Source: a virus
Length of the DNA stretch: 64,000 bases
Virus record (IMG/VR): IMGVR_UViG_3300036884_000495
Span: 1 to 64,000 of that record
Reading direction: 5' to 3' (one strand)
Position numbers and translations under genes: made by a program. Under the pieces are notes generated by a model, which made no database searches, was not told where the DNA came from, and saw only the letters and a program-made list of their open reading frames with translations. The first letter of the stretch is position 1. Each line of letters starts with the position of its first letter. Below, piece by piece: positions 1 to 7,176 of the stretch.

Positions 1-1
1 A

Positions 2-55
2 GCCAACATGCAGCCGAAGTCTGTTCCGAGGCGTAGCAGCAGGATCTTCCTCTAG
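2..55 (+). CDS. 3' end of a virion-type gene (partial)
   Basis: The second reading frame is open from the window edge to a TAG at 53-55 and encodes about 17 residues ending in RIFL. The TAG runs straight into the GGAG that serves the next gene, an arrangement that recurs after other virion genes here (1403, 37498, 39538). Those proteins also end in a hydrophobic or aromatic residue. Too little remains to assign a function. Confidence 0.4.
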   Translation, partial: ANMQPKSVPRRSSRIFL

Positions 56-64
56 GAGAACACC

Positions 65-1405
65 ATGGCGAATCAGATTGTGTGCCTTTCGACAACCTAC
101 AGCGCCTCTGGCGACAGCAGCTTCACCGTCTCTGGGGTGTTCTGGCTCGTAGTGCCTGCGAACAACGTGGTGCCGACACCTAAGTTCCAAAGTCAGGTGC
201 CGTTCATCGACGCTGCAACGCTCGTGCAGTTGCGTGCGGGCACGCTATTGGAGCAGTCATTCACGACCGGGTTGTTCGTCACAGGAACATCGTTGGCCAC
301 CATTCAGAGTTCGGTGCAGGCATTGTTCACGACTGCGCAGACGGTGCTGACGAATAGTGCATCACCTCTCGCCGGGCTTGTGGGGACTGAGTACTCCGGG
401 TCTGCGTGGGTGACGCCGCCTCTTGGGGCAGTCTTCGACCCGGCTCAAAACCTGATCTCTGACATGTACTGGGCGGCTGCTTCAGGGAGCATCCCCGGAG
501 TGACCTCGGGTCGTGCGACAGGCTATTGTTCGACGAACTCGTCGACCGTGAGCAAACCAGTCCGTGGGACTGTGTACACGCCACAAGGAACAGCGGCACA
601 ACGAAGTCTCGTGAGTTCTTCCGCGGCTGATTCCGCAAGCGGTATCGGCGCGCAACAAGTGTCGGTCACGTTTCTCGACACCAATTTCAAGTTGCTCACC
701 GAGGTGGTCACCCTGAACGGCACTACTCCCGTGACAATGGGTAGCGCGAACTGCGCGTACGTGGAGTCGATGGTGGTCACTCGTGTGGGTTCCGCGGGGC
801 AAAACTGCGGGGCTATCTCGATACTCACAGGTGCGAGTTCTGGTACCGCATGGGGGTCGATTGCTATCAATCAAGGCACCCCGCTCACGGGCACGGTGAC
901 TACGACGACATCAAGTACTTCGATCACATTCTCAGTCGCACAGACGCTTCCACTAGGACAGAGTTTGTATTTCAGCGGCCAGGGTGGCATCCCATACGTA
1001 CTGGCGAGCGCGGTGGCTAACAGCACCACAGGCACGCTTACAACAGCGGTCACCGGTGCGGGTGGCGCAGGACAGACGACAGTCCTTGCGAACGGTGATA
1101 ATCAAACTATGTGGGCTCACCACTATGTGCCTGCAGGCGTGACTTGCTACATACTGTCTTTTGACATCTCCTCGTTCGCGTTACTAGGCACCGGACTTCT
1201 TTTGACGACAGGGAATCCTTCTGTAGCAAACCAACCCCTCATACAGGTCGGCCCCACGTTGCTGCATCCTGGGGGGGGCTTCCGTGAGCACAGTTTCACC
1301 GCGGCTCTCGCAGTGCCGGGCCCGAACATGATCCAGCTATGCACGCGCCCAAGTACCGCCACAAATGACACCAGTATGGGCAACTTCGAATGGATTCAAT
1401 TCTAG
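65..1405 (+). CDS. Virion-type protein, unknown function
   Basis: 446 aa with an ATG start preceded by AGGAGAACACC. The protein is rich in Ser, Thr, Gly, Ala and Val, has few charged residues and no signal peptide or membrane helix. This is the composition of beta-rich tail or fibre proteins. It opens a tight rightward cluster with the next three genes, and its TAG stop overlaps the AGGAGG of the following gene. A tail, fibre or decoration role is inferred from composition and neighbours only; no named domain is recognised. Confidence 0.75.
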   Translation: MANQIVCLSTTYSASGDSSFTVSGVFWLVVPANNVVPTPKFQSQVPFIDAATLVQLRAGTLLEQSFTTGLFVTGTSLATIQSSVQALFTTAQTVLTNSASPLAGLVGTEYSGSAWVTPPLGAVFDPAQNLISDMYWAAASGSIPGVTSGRATGYCSTNSSTVSKPVRGTVYTPQGTAAQRSLVSSSAADSASGIGAQQVSVTFLDTNFKLLTEVVTLNGTTPVTMGSANCAYVESMVVTRVGSAGQNCGAISILTGASSGTAWGSIAINQGTPLTGTVTTTTSSTSITFSVAQTLPLGQSLYFSGQGGIPYVLASAVANSTTGTLTTAVTGAGGAGQTTVLANGDNQTMWAHHYVPAGVTCYILSFDISSFALLGTGLLLTTGNPSVANQPLIQVGPTLLHPGGGFREHSFTAALAVPGPNMIQLCTRPSTATNDTSMGNFEWIQF

Positions 1406-1416
1406 GAGGCATCGAA

Positions 1417-1611
1417 ATGAGAACGGTATTCATAGCTGCTTCCATCACGGAGTTGTTCGCCCTCACTGCGTTGGGGGTTGCGGGCACGCTGTATGACTCT
1501 GTTCCGCAGCCTATGCAGGCTTGGTGGACAGGGTTGCTCGTACTGCTACTCATTGTGTTCTTTGGCGCCGGGTTCACGATGGCCGTCAGCGCGGATAGGT
1601 ACCTGCGATGA
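1417..1611 (+). CDS. Small membrane protein with two helices; holin-like shape
   Basis: 64 aa. The start at 1417 is chosen because AGGAGG lies 7 nt upstream; an in-frame ATG at 1390 would sit inside the previous gene. Two hydrophobic segments, about residues 5-23 and 37-58, are separated by a short hydrophilic loop containing Pro. Length and topology are compatible with a class II holin or another small phage membrane protein, but there is no sequence signature and no lysin directly beside it. The gene overlaps the next one by ATGA. Confidence 0.65.
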   Translation: MRTVFIAASITELFALTALGVAGTLYDSVPQPMQAWWTGLLVLLLIVFFGAGFTMAVSADRYLR

Positions 1612-2153
1612 GTTCACAAGTTGCACCCACAGAAACGGCACTCCCCTTGGAACTGAACGTGAGTGAGCTCGGCATCGGGGGGCTCACGGGGTTGTCTCCA
1701 ACGGTGGCCATTCGGAACATCTCCGCTGGTACTCCTGCACGCTACTTGGATTGGAACGACAACACGTTCAAGACTTCCGGGTGGACAACGAAGTACTCGG
1801 TACTCTCCGAGGTCGAACGCGGCACCTACCAGCGCACGCTGAACGTGGTCGCTCTCAGTCTGTCGGCAGGCACGAAGCTGTCGGCGGAATACCACGTAGA
1901 CAACGGTGCGGGCGTCGTGGGGGATGACTCTGAGGTCTTCGAGCTCGTAGCACCCGCGAGCAGCGCGGACACGGTGCTCCTTCGCAAGGGCCTCACGAAT
2001 CGAATGGAGGAGACCCCAGGCAACCCTGGGCAGATCACCCTCTACGACGACGACGGCACCACGCCGCTCCTACGGTGGCCCCTACGTGACGTCTCCGGGG
2101 GCGCGGTGACAGCGACGGCGGGCACGCCCGCAAGGCGCGGAGCAGGCACGTGA
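1608..2153 (+). CDS. Virion-type protein, unknown
   Basis: 181 aa, start overlapping the previous stop (ATGA). The N-terminal 120 residues look like a beta-rich domain (motifs such as YLDWNDNTFKT and GTYQRTLNV), similar in style to the N-terminal modules of receptor-binding or upper-baseplate proteins. The C-terminal part holds YDDDGTTPLLRWPLRD, a pattern seen in phage structural proteins, followed by an Ala/Gly/Arg tail. An attachment or fibre-accessory role is inferred. It is coupled to the next gene by a GTGA overlap. Confidence 0.65.
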   Translation: MSSQVAPTETALPLELNVSELGIGGLTGLSPTVAIRNISAGTPARYLDWNDNTFKTSGWTTKYSVLSEVERGTYQRTLNVVALSLSAGTKLSAEYHVDNGAGVVGDDSEVFELVAPASSADTVLLRKGLTNRMEETPGNPGQITLYDDDGTTPLLRWPLRDVSGGAVTATAGTPARRGAGT

Positions 2154-2635
2154 GAAGCGGCTTTCTCGCTCGCTGCGGGATGCTGATTGGCGACGTCCTT
2201 ACCAGCTTCGGGTATGGCGGACTTTGGCAGGGCGGCGGGCACTATCCAGGGCCATGCACCGTCCTTGTGCCCGTATGGACGGTCGCCGTCGACCCCGTAG
2301 GTCTCGGCTTCGTCACACCAGACGTCAGGTCAAGACACGCCTATGTGAAGAACCCCAAGGGCAGCCTACTGATTGCGCCCGCGTATGCGGTGGCAGCCGT
2401 CGTTACGATCTTCGCACCGATACCGACGGTCATTACTACGCGGGAGCCTGTTAGCAAGCACAAGATAGTGAAGGCGCCAATACCCCTTCGCACCGTATGC
2501 CGAGAACCCAGAGGGGTGGCAACTGTGACACCAGCAGCCCCCGAGCCTGTGGCGGTGCGCACGCTGGTCCCCGATCCTGTAGGTCGCTGTACCGTAGCCA
2601 AGGATCCCGTAAGCGCGTACGACGGCTGCCCGTAA
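2150..2635 (+). CDS. Pro/Val-rich protein, unknown
   Basis: 161 aa from a GTG start overlapping the preceding TGA (GTGA). After a Gly-rich N-terminus the protein is built from short, loosely repeated Val-Pro-rich segments such as TVAVDPVG, VITTREPV, TLVPDPVG and TVAKDPV, spaced by about 10-12 residues. This suggests an extended beta-strand repeat. It is the last gene before a terminator. The overlap and lack of stops support a real gene, but the unusual composition lowers confidence. Confidence 0.5.
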   Translation: MRSGFLARCGMLIGDVLTSFGYGGLWQGGGHYPGPCTVLVPVWTVAVDPVGLGFVTPDVRSRHAYVKNPKGSLLIAPAYAVAAVVTIFAPIPTVITTREPVSKHKIVKAPIPLRTVCREPRGVATVTPAAPEPVAVRTLVPDPVGRCTVAKDPVSAYDGCP

Positions 2636-2648
2636 TCGTGGGCTAAAA

Positions 2649-2671
2649 AAGAAGGGGAGCAGCCCCTTCTT
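2649..2671. terminator. Bidirectional intrinsic terminator
   Basis: A 9-bp perfect stem (2649-2657 with 2663-2671) closes a 5-nt loop. On the minus strand it is followed by a run of T, so it should mainly end the leftward gene at 2677-3555. It also separates the convergent rightward cluster ending at 2635. Confidence 0.8.
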
Positions 2672-2676
2672 CCCGC

Positions 2677-3555
2677 CTACTCCGCGAGGATGTACGCGTA
2701 GTAGTTGTAGCAACCCAAGAGGGTAACTTGCAGTTTGACTGCAGTCCTCCAGTCGTCGTCTTCTGTGGGCCATTGAATGCGCACGAAGGACGCCGTGAAT
2801 TCTGCCTCGAGGTCGTGCACGCCTTCGAAGATACGCAGTGCCGTCGCCCGCACTTCGTATGCGGTATTTGACGGAACCGCCTGCTCTTGTTCGTCGGACT
2901 GTTGCTTCTGGCAGAAGCCAGAGGCACACGTGTCGATCTCGCACTTAGAAGCGAGCAGGATGCTCAGACGATTCGCCATTCCTTGAAGCGCCCGGTGGGT
3001 CACGTCGCAACCTTCCTCGGCCGCTTTCGTGTACTCAGGGATGTTCTCCAGCACGTACTTGCGAGTGATCTCAGACAGGTACTCCGTGCGCACCTGGGAT
3101 GCCTTTAGGACCATTGCTTGCTCTGTGTCCCAAGCAGTTTGCGCTTCTTGTAGCTGCGCGAGGAGCTCGTTGTGTTTCGATTGAACGCGAGGGTCGGCGC
3201 TGGGAATAGGGTTCATACGATAACCCCAGTCTTGTGTGGGGCGCGTGTACCCCGGAGGCGCGTACGTGTATGAGAGGAACTTTTGGATGTCCTCCTCCAG
3301 ACGCTCGACTCTCTTACGCTCTTCTTCTGCATGTTTCTCTGCGATCGCCTCAAGGGCAACGCACGTACTTTGGGACGTAGCATCCTCGACGTACAGGCTG
3401 GCGTAGCCGCAGGTGAGGAGTTCCTTCTTGGCGGGCTCTGAGAGGCCCGCCAGGTCGTTGTCAGTGAGCTCGACTTCCGTACCCCCGTAGTTGACACAGT
3501 TGCGGGCAACTGCAGATGCCTTCGTGATGCACACTTTGACTTTGATAGTTTCCAC
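2677..3555 (-). CDS. Hypothetical protein with coiled-coil segment
   Basis: 292 aa, GTG start with an AGGAAAG-type ribosome site about 7 nt upstream. Residues about 60-100 are Glu/Lys/Arg-rich and helical, followed by a Pro/Tyr-rich turn and a second helical stretch. Several Cys pairs are present (for example DTCASGFC about residues 208-215). The N-terminal 50 residues (IKVKVC, GGTEVELTDNDL) look like a small beta domain. No known family is recognised. It is the last gene of the leftward run and is preceded by about 200 nt of folded non-coding DNA. Confidence 0.65.
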   Translation of the reverse strand: METIKVKVCITKASAVARNCVNYGGTEVELTDNDLAGLSEPAKKELLTCGYASLYVEDATSQSTCVALEAIAEKHAEEERKRVERLEEDIQKFLSYTYAPPGYTRPTQDWGYRMNPIPSADPRVQSKHNELLAQLQEAQTAWDTEQAMVLKASQVRTEYLSEITRKYVLENIPEYTKAAEEGCDVTHRALQGMANRLSILLASKCEIDTCASGFCQKQQSDEQEQAVPSNTAYEVRATALRIFEGVHDLEAEFTASFVRIQWPTEDDDWRTAVKLQVTLLGCYNYYAYILAE

Positions 3556-3756
3556 TACGTACTTCTTTCCTCGCTCTCCGGCGAGATTGTTCGCGCTCCA
3601 TGCGCGGTGCCCTCGGGTGGACTCAAACCACCGGAGCGACCCTAATGAGACATGACTCTAACGACGTCATCACTCGCCGCTGGATACATCAGGATCGCCC
3701 GTCACCCGTTCGCGCCTCCACCCAGTAAAGGCGCGCGCTTCGGGGGCAAGTTTGTT
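3556..3756 (-). other. Non-coding stretch with several hairpins (leader of 2677-3555)
   Basis: No reading frame fits here. Read on the minus strand it contains a 6-bp stem CGCGCC/GGCGCG, an irregular 8-bp stem containing ATGAC/GTCAT with a 9-nt loop, and GGTGG/CCACC around the 7-nt loop TTTGAGT. The last two resemble tRNA D and T arms, but the 19-20 nt between them cannot form an anticodon arm and no acceptor stem pairs. It could be a structured 5' leader or a degenerate tRNA. Confidence 0.4.
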
Positions 3757-4131
3757 CTACGCTTCTTTCTTTGGCGGCGTAGCGAGTTTTACGGCAGGAC
3801 CGAGATGCAATAGGCACGCTTTGCACTCTAGGGGTTTCTCAGTAGGGTCGAAGTCCACAAGCGGATTTACGGCTTGGGCCTTTTTGCTAGCCGCGAACTG
3901 AGCGAGGGTACTGGAGAGGGCCGTAGTCCACGTGGAACCACAGCCTTCAGCGCTGCACGGTGTGCCCATGCAGCCATCCCAAACCCACGTACGCTTCGGG
4001 GTCGGTTCTGGAAATCCATAGCCAGTAACAATCTGCAAGCCTGGGTGTGCGTTTTCCCAGGCGGCTATTCTATTGCGTACTAGCGGCCCAGGCCAGGGTC
4101 CGCGCTTCTTTGTCTTCGGTTTGGTCGTCAT
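3757..4131 (-). CDS. Small Cys-rich, probably zinc-binding protein
   Basis: 124 aa, ATG with AAAGGAA upstream. The N-terminus is very basic (KPKTKKRGPWPGP), followed by Cys residues in GCMGTPCSAEGCGSTW (about 53-68) and CKACLLH (about 102-108), which could form one zinc site. The C-terminus is Lys-rich. The layout suggests a nucleic-acid-binding protein, but no family is recognised. A leftward promoter-like element lies about 65 nt upstream of the start. Confidence 0.65.
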   Translation of the reverse strand: MTTKPKTKKRGPWPGPLVRNRIAAWENAHPGLQIVTGYGFPEPTPKRTWVWDGCMGTPCSAEGCGSTWTTALSSTLAQFAASKKAQAVNPLVDFDPTEKPLECKACLLHLGPAVKLATPPKKEA

Positions 4132-4194
4132 AGAACGTTCCTTTTCGATGTGTGAGTAGCCTGCTTTGGGCGCAGGGAAACCAAGGGCCTGTGC

Positions 4195-4219
4195 CCTTCA
4201 ATGTTGTTGTACCCGAAGG
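4195..4219 (-). promoter_or_regulatory. Leftward promoter-like element (GGYATAA class)
   Basis: On the minus strand this reads CTTCGGGTACAACAACAT followed by TGAAGG. It matches the element at 6475-6499 in all but a few positions, and more loosely those at 4980, 21622 and 58069. It lies in a leader upstream of 3757-4131 and directly downstream of a terminator, as expected for an operon promoter. A good -35 TTGACA is not visible. Confidence 0.55.
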
Positions 4220-4254
4220 CGCCGCATAATTTATGTGTTACTTTGCGGGGCTAA

Positions 4255-4282
4255 AGTAAAACAAGGCGAACCTTGTTTTACT
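4255..4282. terminator. Bidirectional terminator with 12-bp perfect stem
   Basis: AGTAAAACAAGG pairs perfectly with CCTTGTTTTACT around a CGAA tetraloop, with A/T-rich flanks. It closes the leftward lipoprotein gene that ends at 4289. Confidence 0.85.
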
Positions 4283-4288
4283 CAGTGA

Positions 4289-4936
4289 CTACTTCGCGAC
4301 CAGGAATCTATCCTCGGGATAGCCGGCGTCGTCGACAACGGTGTCGAGCGTACCTGGTGCCCCGCACGCGGTGCCCGCAGGCATAGAGGAGATGACGTCA
4401 CACTCACCCCATGCTATGCCCCCGGGGGAGCCCTTGTTTGCGTAGCGAACAACCACACGTGTGCAGTACACGGTGCGCCTGCCAACGTCAGCGTACACAG
4501 ATGTGTAGACATCGCAGTATAGCGGCTGGCCGTCGCATACTTGCGGTATGGGGATAGCGCACCCTGCGGGGTATCCGGTAAGTGGATCACCCTCTATACC
4601 AGTGGAGCACACCATGGGCACGCTTACCGTGCACGGCGGGTCGACACCCGCTTCTGCAGCAGTAGCAGCGTCGGGCGCCAACGAGCCGCTGTCGGGTATC
4701 TGGGTGTCTGGCATTGCAGCATCCGCGGTCATGGTTGCAGACGCCGACGATGTCGACGACGAAGCCTGTGCGTCTGTTGAAACGCCTCCATCGGTAGAGG
4801 GAATGGGAGCTTCTGTTTCGAGTGCAGTACTGTCCCCACCTGTTTCGGCGGTGACGTAGATGTATTCGATGTTAGCGCCGCCACAGGCGGACACCATGAG
4901 CAATCCAAGAGTCAAAGCGATGTTTGAGTAGAACAT
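4289..4936 (-). CDS. Predicted outer-surface lipoprotein with Asp/Ala/Ser linker
   Basis: 215 aa. The start at 4936 is chosen because AAGGAGAC precedes it and the protein then begins with a lipoprotein signal: MFYSNI, hydrophobic core, lipobox LMVSAC with Cys18. Residues about 25-100 are a low-complexity Ser/Thr/Asp/Ala linker (TDGGVSTDAQ, PDAATAAEAG). The C-terminal domain has about ten Cys residues, implying disulfides and an extracytoplasmic location. The pattern resembles secreted lipoproteins of Myxococcota. A role in superinfection exclusion or surface change is plausible but inferred. Confidence 0.8.
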   Translation of the reverse strand: MFYSNIALTLGLLMVSACGGANIEYIYVTAETGGDSTALETEAPIPSTDGGVSTDAQASSSTSSASATMTADAAMPDTQIPDSGSLAPDAATAAEAGVDPPCTVSVPMVCSTGIEGDPLTGYPAGCAIPIPQVCDGQPLYCDVYTSVYADVGRRTVYCTRVVVRYANKGSPGGIAWGECDVISSMPAGTACGAPGTLDTVVDDAGYPEDRFLVAK

Positions 4937-4979
4937 TTGATGTCTCCTTGTGGGGGTTTGAAGAGCAGAAAGGGCTCTC

Positions 4980-5004
4980 CCTTCATTGCTATTATGCCTG
5001 TTTC
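4980..5004 (-). promoter_or_regulatory. Leftward promoter-like element for the lipoprotein gene
   Basis: Minus strand reads CAGGCATAATAGCAATGAAGG. CATAAT is a good -10, and the GAAGG at a fixed spacing matches the elements at 4195 and 6475. It sits about 45-70 nt upstream of the lipoprotein start at 4936. Confidence 0.6.
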
Positions 5005-5007
5005 TGT

Positions 5008-5232
5008 TCAGTAATTGCCTGTGCGCTGCTGAGTGCCTAGCGCGCGCGTAACATACCCGCCATACGCTTCTTCCCACAGATATGTGCGCGCCTTACCCAG
5101 TGCAAAGAGCCAGTCCAAGCAGGTGCAGTCCGCGTAGTCCTCGATCAAAGCGTCAGGGGGCATGTGGTCGTAGTAGTCGTGTGGGCAACCTACTTGGGTC
5201 GTGCACCAAACCACAGTAGGATGCTCGGTCAT
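5008..5232 (-). CDS. Hypothetical small protein
   Basis: 74 aa. It is acidic and rich in Tyr, Trp and Cys (VVWCTTQVGCPHDYYDH, YADCTCLDWL), so it may bind a metal. The start overlaps the stop of the upstream gene by 4 nt (ATGA), which fixes the start. No family is recognised. It is part of a coupled chain of small genes running from 6355 to 5008. Confidence 0.65.
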   Translation of the reverse strand: MTEHPTVVWCTTQVGCPHDYYDHMPPDALIEDYADCTCLDWLFALGKARTYLWEEAYGGYVTRALGTQQRTGNY

Positions 5233-5588
5233 TCCGATACAGCCTTTTGAATCCAGTGCCAGTACCCATCCCGAGGCTTCCCGTCTTCGTTGTACTTACA
5301 CTTGACAGTCTTGAACTGGCGCAGATCATCGGAGATGGCGATGCCCGCCCAATTGGGGCAGACCTTATGCGGGGCGTAGTAAGCGCACTCTGCACACCCC
5401 ACGTGCTTATTGCGCGGAACGCACTCCCCAACTATGCGGAGCACGGACAGTTTCCGCGCATCGATAGCGGCCAAGCGAGCGCGCAGGCTGCTGAACTCGG
5501 TAAGGTCCTCGCCGTCTTTCTTGTCGTATAATTCCTCAAGAGCATCCTCGAGGTGCTGTTCCAGCGTGCGCTTTTCGGGTTCGCTCAT
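5229..5588 (-). CDS. Small Cys-rich protein with helical N-terminus
   Basis: 119 aa. The start at 5588 has AAGGAAG upstream and overlaps the previous stop by ATGA. Residues 1-55 are Glu/Leu-rich and helical (LEQHLEDALEELYDKK). A Cys cluster follows (GECVPRNKHVGCAECAYYAPHKVC, about 54-77), then a basic tail. A four-Cys zinc ribbon joined to a coiled coil is the likely fold. Function unknown. Confidence 0.7.
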   Translation of the reverse strand: MSEPEKRTLEQHLEDALEELYDKKDGEDLTEFSSLRARLAAIDARKLSVLRIVGECVPRNKHVGCAECAYYAPHKVCPNWAGIAISDDLRQFKTVKCKYNEDGKPRDGYWHWIQKAVSE

Positions 5589-5755
5589 TTGCCTTCCTTC
5601 TTGTACGGGCACACACTCACGGTGGGTGTTCGGCATGTGTAATCAAACGAGCAGAGTACTTGCCCGCTTCTGTGTGCATCTAGTTTCCACTGGGCGCGCA
5701 TACAGCGTACGGAGCACGTACCGTTTTCTTCTGGCGCTGGCTCTTTACTTTCCAT
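5585..5755 (-). CDS. 56-aa Cys-rich micro-protein
   Basis: Start ATG at 5755 with AAGGAG 8 nt upstream; stop TGA overlaps the next start (ATGA). The product begins MESKEPAPEENGTC and carries five Cys (CSVRC, LCSF, YTCR, VCPYK), a likely small zinc-binding unit. Both ends are translationally coupled to neighbours, which supports it as a real gene despite its size. Confidence 0.65.
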   Translation of the reverse strand: MESKEPAPEENGTCSVRCMRAQWKLDAHRSGQVLCSFDYTCRTPTVSVCPYKKEGK

Positions 5756-5963
5756 TGAGGACTCCTTTCAACGCGAGAAGCCCCTTGTGTTCTGGGGCGG
5801 CAGCAAGGCGCACGTCAAGCCATGCACGTACAGCATTGAGCTTCATATGCAGGTGGCGGTTTTCGGCTCTAAAAGCAACGAGGGCCGCTGCATCCGCACA
5901 TCGGATGCAGTAGCCGTCGCTGTCGATCATGTCCCCGCAGGATGCGCAGGAGTATCGAGTCAC
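5745..5963 (-). CDS. Small zinc-ribbon protein with helical tail
   Basis: 72 aa from a GTG start overlapping the upstream TGA (GTGA), with AAAGGA about 9 nt upstream. The N-terminus has two CxxC pairs (CASCGDMIDSDGYCIRC), a treble-clef or ribbon knuckle as in TraR/DksA-like or other short zinc fingers. The rest is an Ala/Leu/Arg-rich helix. No DksA-type acidic motif is seen, so the family is not assigned. It overlaps the next gene by 11 nt. Confidence 0.7.
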   Translation of the reverse strand: MTRYSCASCGDMIDSDGYCIRCADAAALVAFRAENRHLHMKLNAVRAWLDVRLAAAPEHKGLLALKGVLNGK

Positions 5964-6355
5964 TTCGCGGGGTCCTTTCCGCAGTAGTCCTGCTGGCACA
6001 TGTCGTAGAGTGCTTGCAGCTTGTTCTGCGCCTTGGGGTTGACCCAGGTGGGGTCTATAACCACTTGCTCTATGCACTTCCAGGACACCGAGCACGTGTT
6101 CGTAGTCGGTTCCTTTGGTGCAAGCGCGTTGCGCACGATGTTCGCGACGTCAGCGAACGTATCCGAATTCCACTGTTCATTCTGCTCCCCTGCGGGCCAC
6201 AAGAGATCGCCAAGCATCAGAAGAGCCCCGTGGTGGCGCTCTACCAGATCGAGACGTCGATAGAAGGCCGCCTCGTCTTCTTCTGTGCCCTGACACGAGA
6301 TGTACGTGTAGTGAGCGGCGAGGGGTAGTTGCGACGGATCATCAATAATAGGCAT
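5960..6355 (-). CDS. Hypothetical protein
   Basis: 131 aa. The start at 6355 is preferred because GGAG lies 7 nt upstream; ATGs further out lie in the leader. The sequence is acidic and mixed alpha/beta (HHGALLMLGDLLWPAGE, DTFADVANIVRNAL), with several C-terminal Cys (MCQQDYC). No recognised domain. It heads the coupled group 6355-5008 and is preceded by a promoter-like element and a hairpin. Confidence 0.65.
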   Translation of the reverse strand: MPIIDDPSQLPLAAHYTYISCQGTEEDEAAFYRRLDLVERHHGALLMLGDLLWPAGEQNEQWNSDTFADVANIVRNALAPKEPTTNTCSVSWKCIEQVVIDPTWVNPKAQNKLQALYDMCQQDYCGKDPAK

Positions 6356-6384
6356 AGAAAACTCCATACAGTAGAAATAAAAGT

Positions 6385-6424
6385 GCGGCACGTACAGCCC
6401 ACCGAAAAAAGCCGTACGTGCCGC
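6385..6424 (-). terminator. Terminator-like hairpin in the leader of 5960-6355
   Basis: An 11-bp perfect stem (6385-6395 with 6414-6424) surrounds an 18-nt loop. On the minus strand it is followed by ACTTTTATTTC, then GGAG and the ATG. Because it lies between the promoter-like element and the gene it may attenuate transcription or protect the mRNA end. Confidence 0.55.
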
Positions 6425-6474
6425 GGGTACTCCGAGTGTGACCCCGGAGAAGTGTTTGTAGCACCACTAGGATG

Positions 6475-6499
6475 CCTTCGATGTTGTTATACCGGAAGA
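6475..6499 (-). promoter_or_regulatory. Leftward promoter-like element (best copy)
   Basis: Minus strand reads TTCCGGTATAACAACATCG then AAGG, with TATAAC as a clear -10. It is nearly the same as 4195-4219 and similar to 21622-21643. It lies between the end of 6504-6794 and the leader hairpin of 5960-6355. Confidence 0.6.
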
Positions 6500-6503
6500 G
6501 CCT

Positions 6504-6794
6504 TCAGTCTTTCAGTACAGGTAGGTAGCGACGGCGCCTTCTTGGGAGGGTTGTAGACCCGATGCTTACCGAGACGTCTACGAGATGGGTGTCCTGTGGC
6601 GCGTCTGGTGCTATTTGTTTGTAGGCTGCTTGTTCTTCCTCGGATAGTTGCCACCACAGGGCATCTAGGCGATCCACGTATGCGGACTCGGTGTCCTCCG
6701 GTAGCACGCCGTTGACGCCATCCAATTCGCGAACAAGCAGCAGCTCACCCAGAAGAGCACGATAGCGTTCTAGGTTTGTAGTAAGGGCATCCAT
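6504..6794 (-). CDS. Hypothetical helical protein with Arg-rich tail
   Basis: 96 aa. The N-terminal 65 residues are helical (RYRALLGELLLVREL, DALWWQLSEEEQAAYKQI); the C-terminus carries RRRRRY. The start overlaps the stop of the micro-gene upstream (TGATG). Function unknown. Confidence 0.6.
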   Translation of the reverse strand: MDALTTNLERYRALLGELLLVRELDGVNGVLPEDTESAYVDRLDALWWQLSEEEQAAYKQIAPDAPQDTHLVDVSVSIGSTTLPRRRRRYLPVLKD

Positions 6795-6880
6795 CAGTTG
6801 GTCACCCAGTACAGAACACAGACGCCAACGATAATGAGCGCGATATCAGTAATCACCCGTGCGCGGTGTTTATCGGTCAC
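6794..6880 (-). CDS. 28-aa single-helix membrane micro-protein
   Basis: GTG start at 6880 overlaps the upstream stop (GTGA), and its TGA overlaps the next ATG (TGATG). The product begins VTDKHRARVITD and continues into a hydrophobic helix (IALIIVGVCVLYWV). Coupling on both sides makes translation plausible. Its neighbour 6877-7176 is also a membrane protein. Confidence 0.5.
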   Translation of the reverse strand: MTDKHRARVITDIALIIVGVCVLYWVTN

Positions 6881-7176
6881 GGCGTGACCTCGTGTGAGTA
6901 CTCCGGTGCAGTAGGCTGTTGTTCGACGAAACGCTTGACGTGTTCGAAGGAGCCCTTGGCTTTTTCCTTCGTCGTGGTGCTGGCAACGTAGCGAACATGA
7001 ACGGTCATGCGCTTCGTGCGGGCGAGTTCCGCCAGTTCTGCGACACCACGCTCTCGCCCGAGTTCGATGCCCCGTGCGAATGCGTTTCGTTGTCCTTTAC
7101 GCCAAAGCCAGCGAAAGAGATGACCGAGGCAGAAGAGGGCAGCGGCAACCGCCGCCCAAATCATGGCCTCTCTCAC
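6877..7176 (-). CDS. Small membrane-anchored protein
   Basis: 99 aa. The GTG at 7176 overlaps the upstream stop (GTGA). One hydrophobic segment (about residues 5-22, MIWAAVAAALFCLGHLF) is followed by a basic patch and a cytoplasmic helical tail (ELGRERGVAELAELARTKR). Single-pass with a cytosolic domain is the likely topology. No family is recognised. Confidence 0.65.
   Translation of the reverse strand: MREAMIWAAVAAALFCLGHLFRWLWRKGQRNAFARGIELGRERGVAELAELARTKRMTVHVRYVASTTTKEKAKGSFEHVKRFVEQQPTAPEYSHEVTP

Noticed and set aside
3606-3690. tRNA on the minus strand (GGTGG/CCACC arm next to CGAGGGCACC)
   Set aside because: No matching acceptor 5' strand, the 19-20 nt between D- and T-like arms cannot form an anticodon stem-loop, and the T loop lacks the conserved C56.
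4937-5077. 47-residue N-terminal extension of the lipoprotein
   Set aside because: It would overlap the neighbouring small gene, lacks a ribosome site, and would bury the lipoprotein signal.
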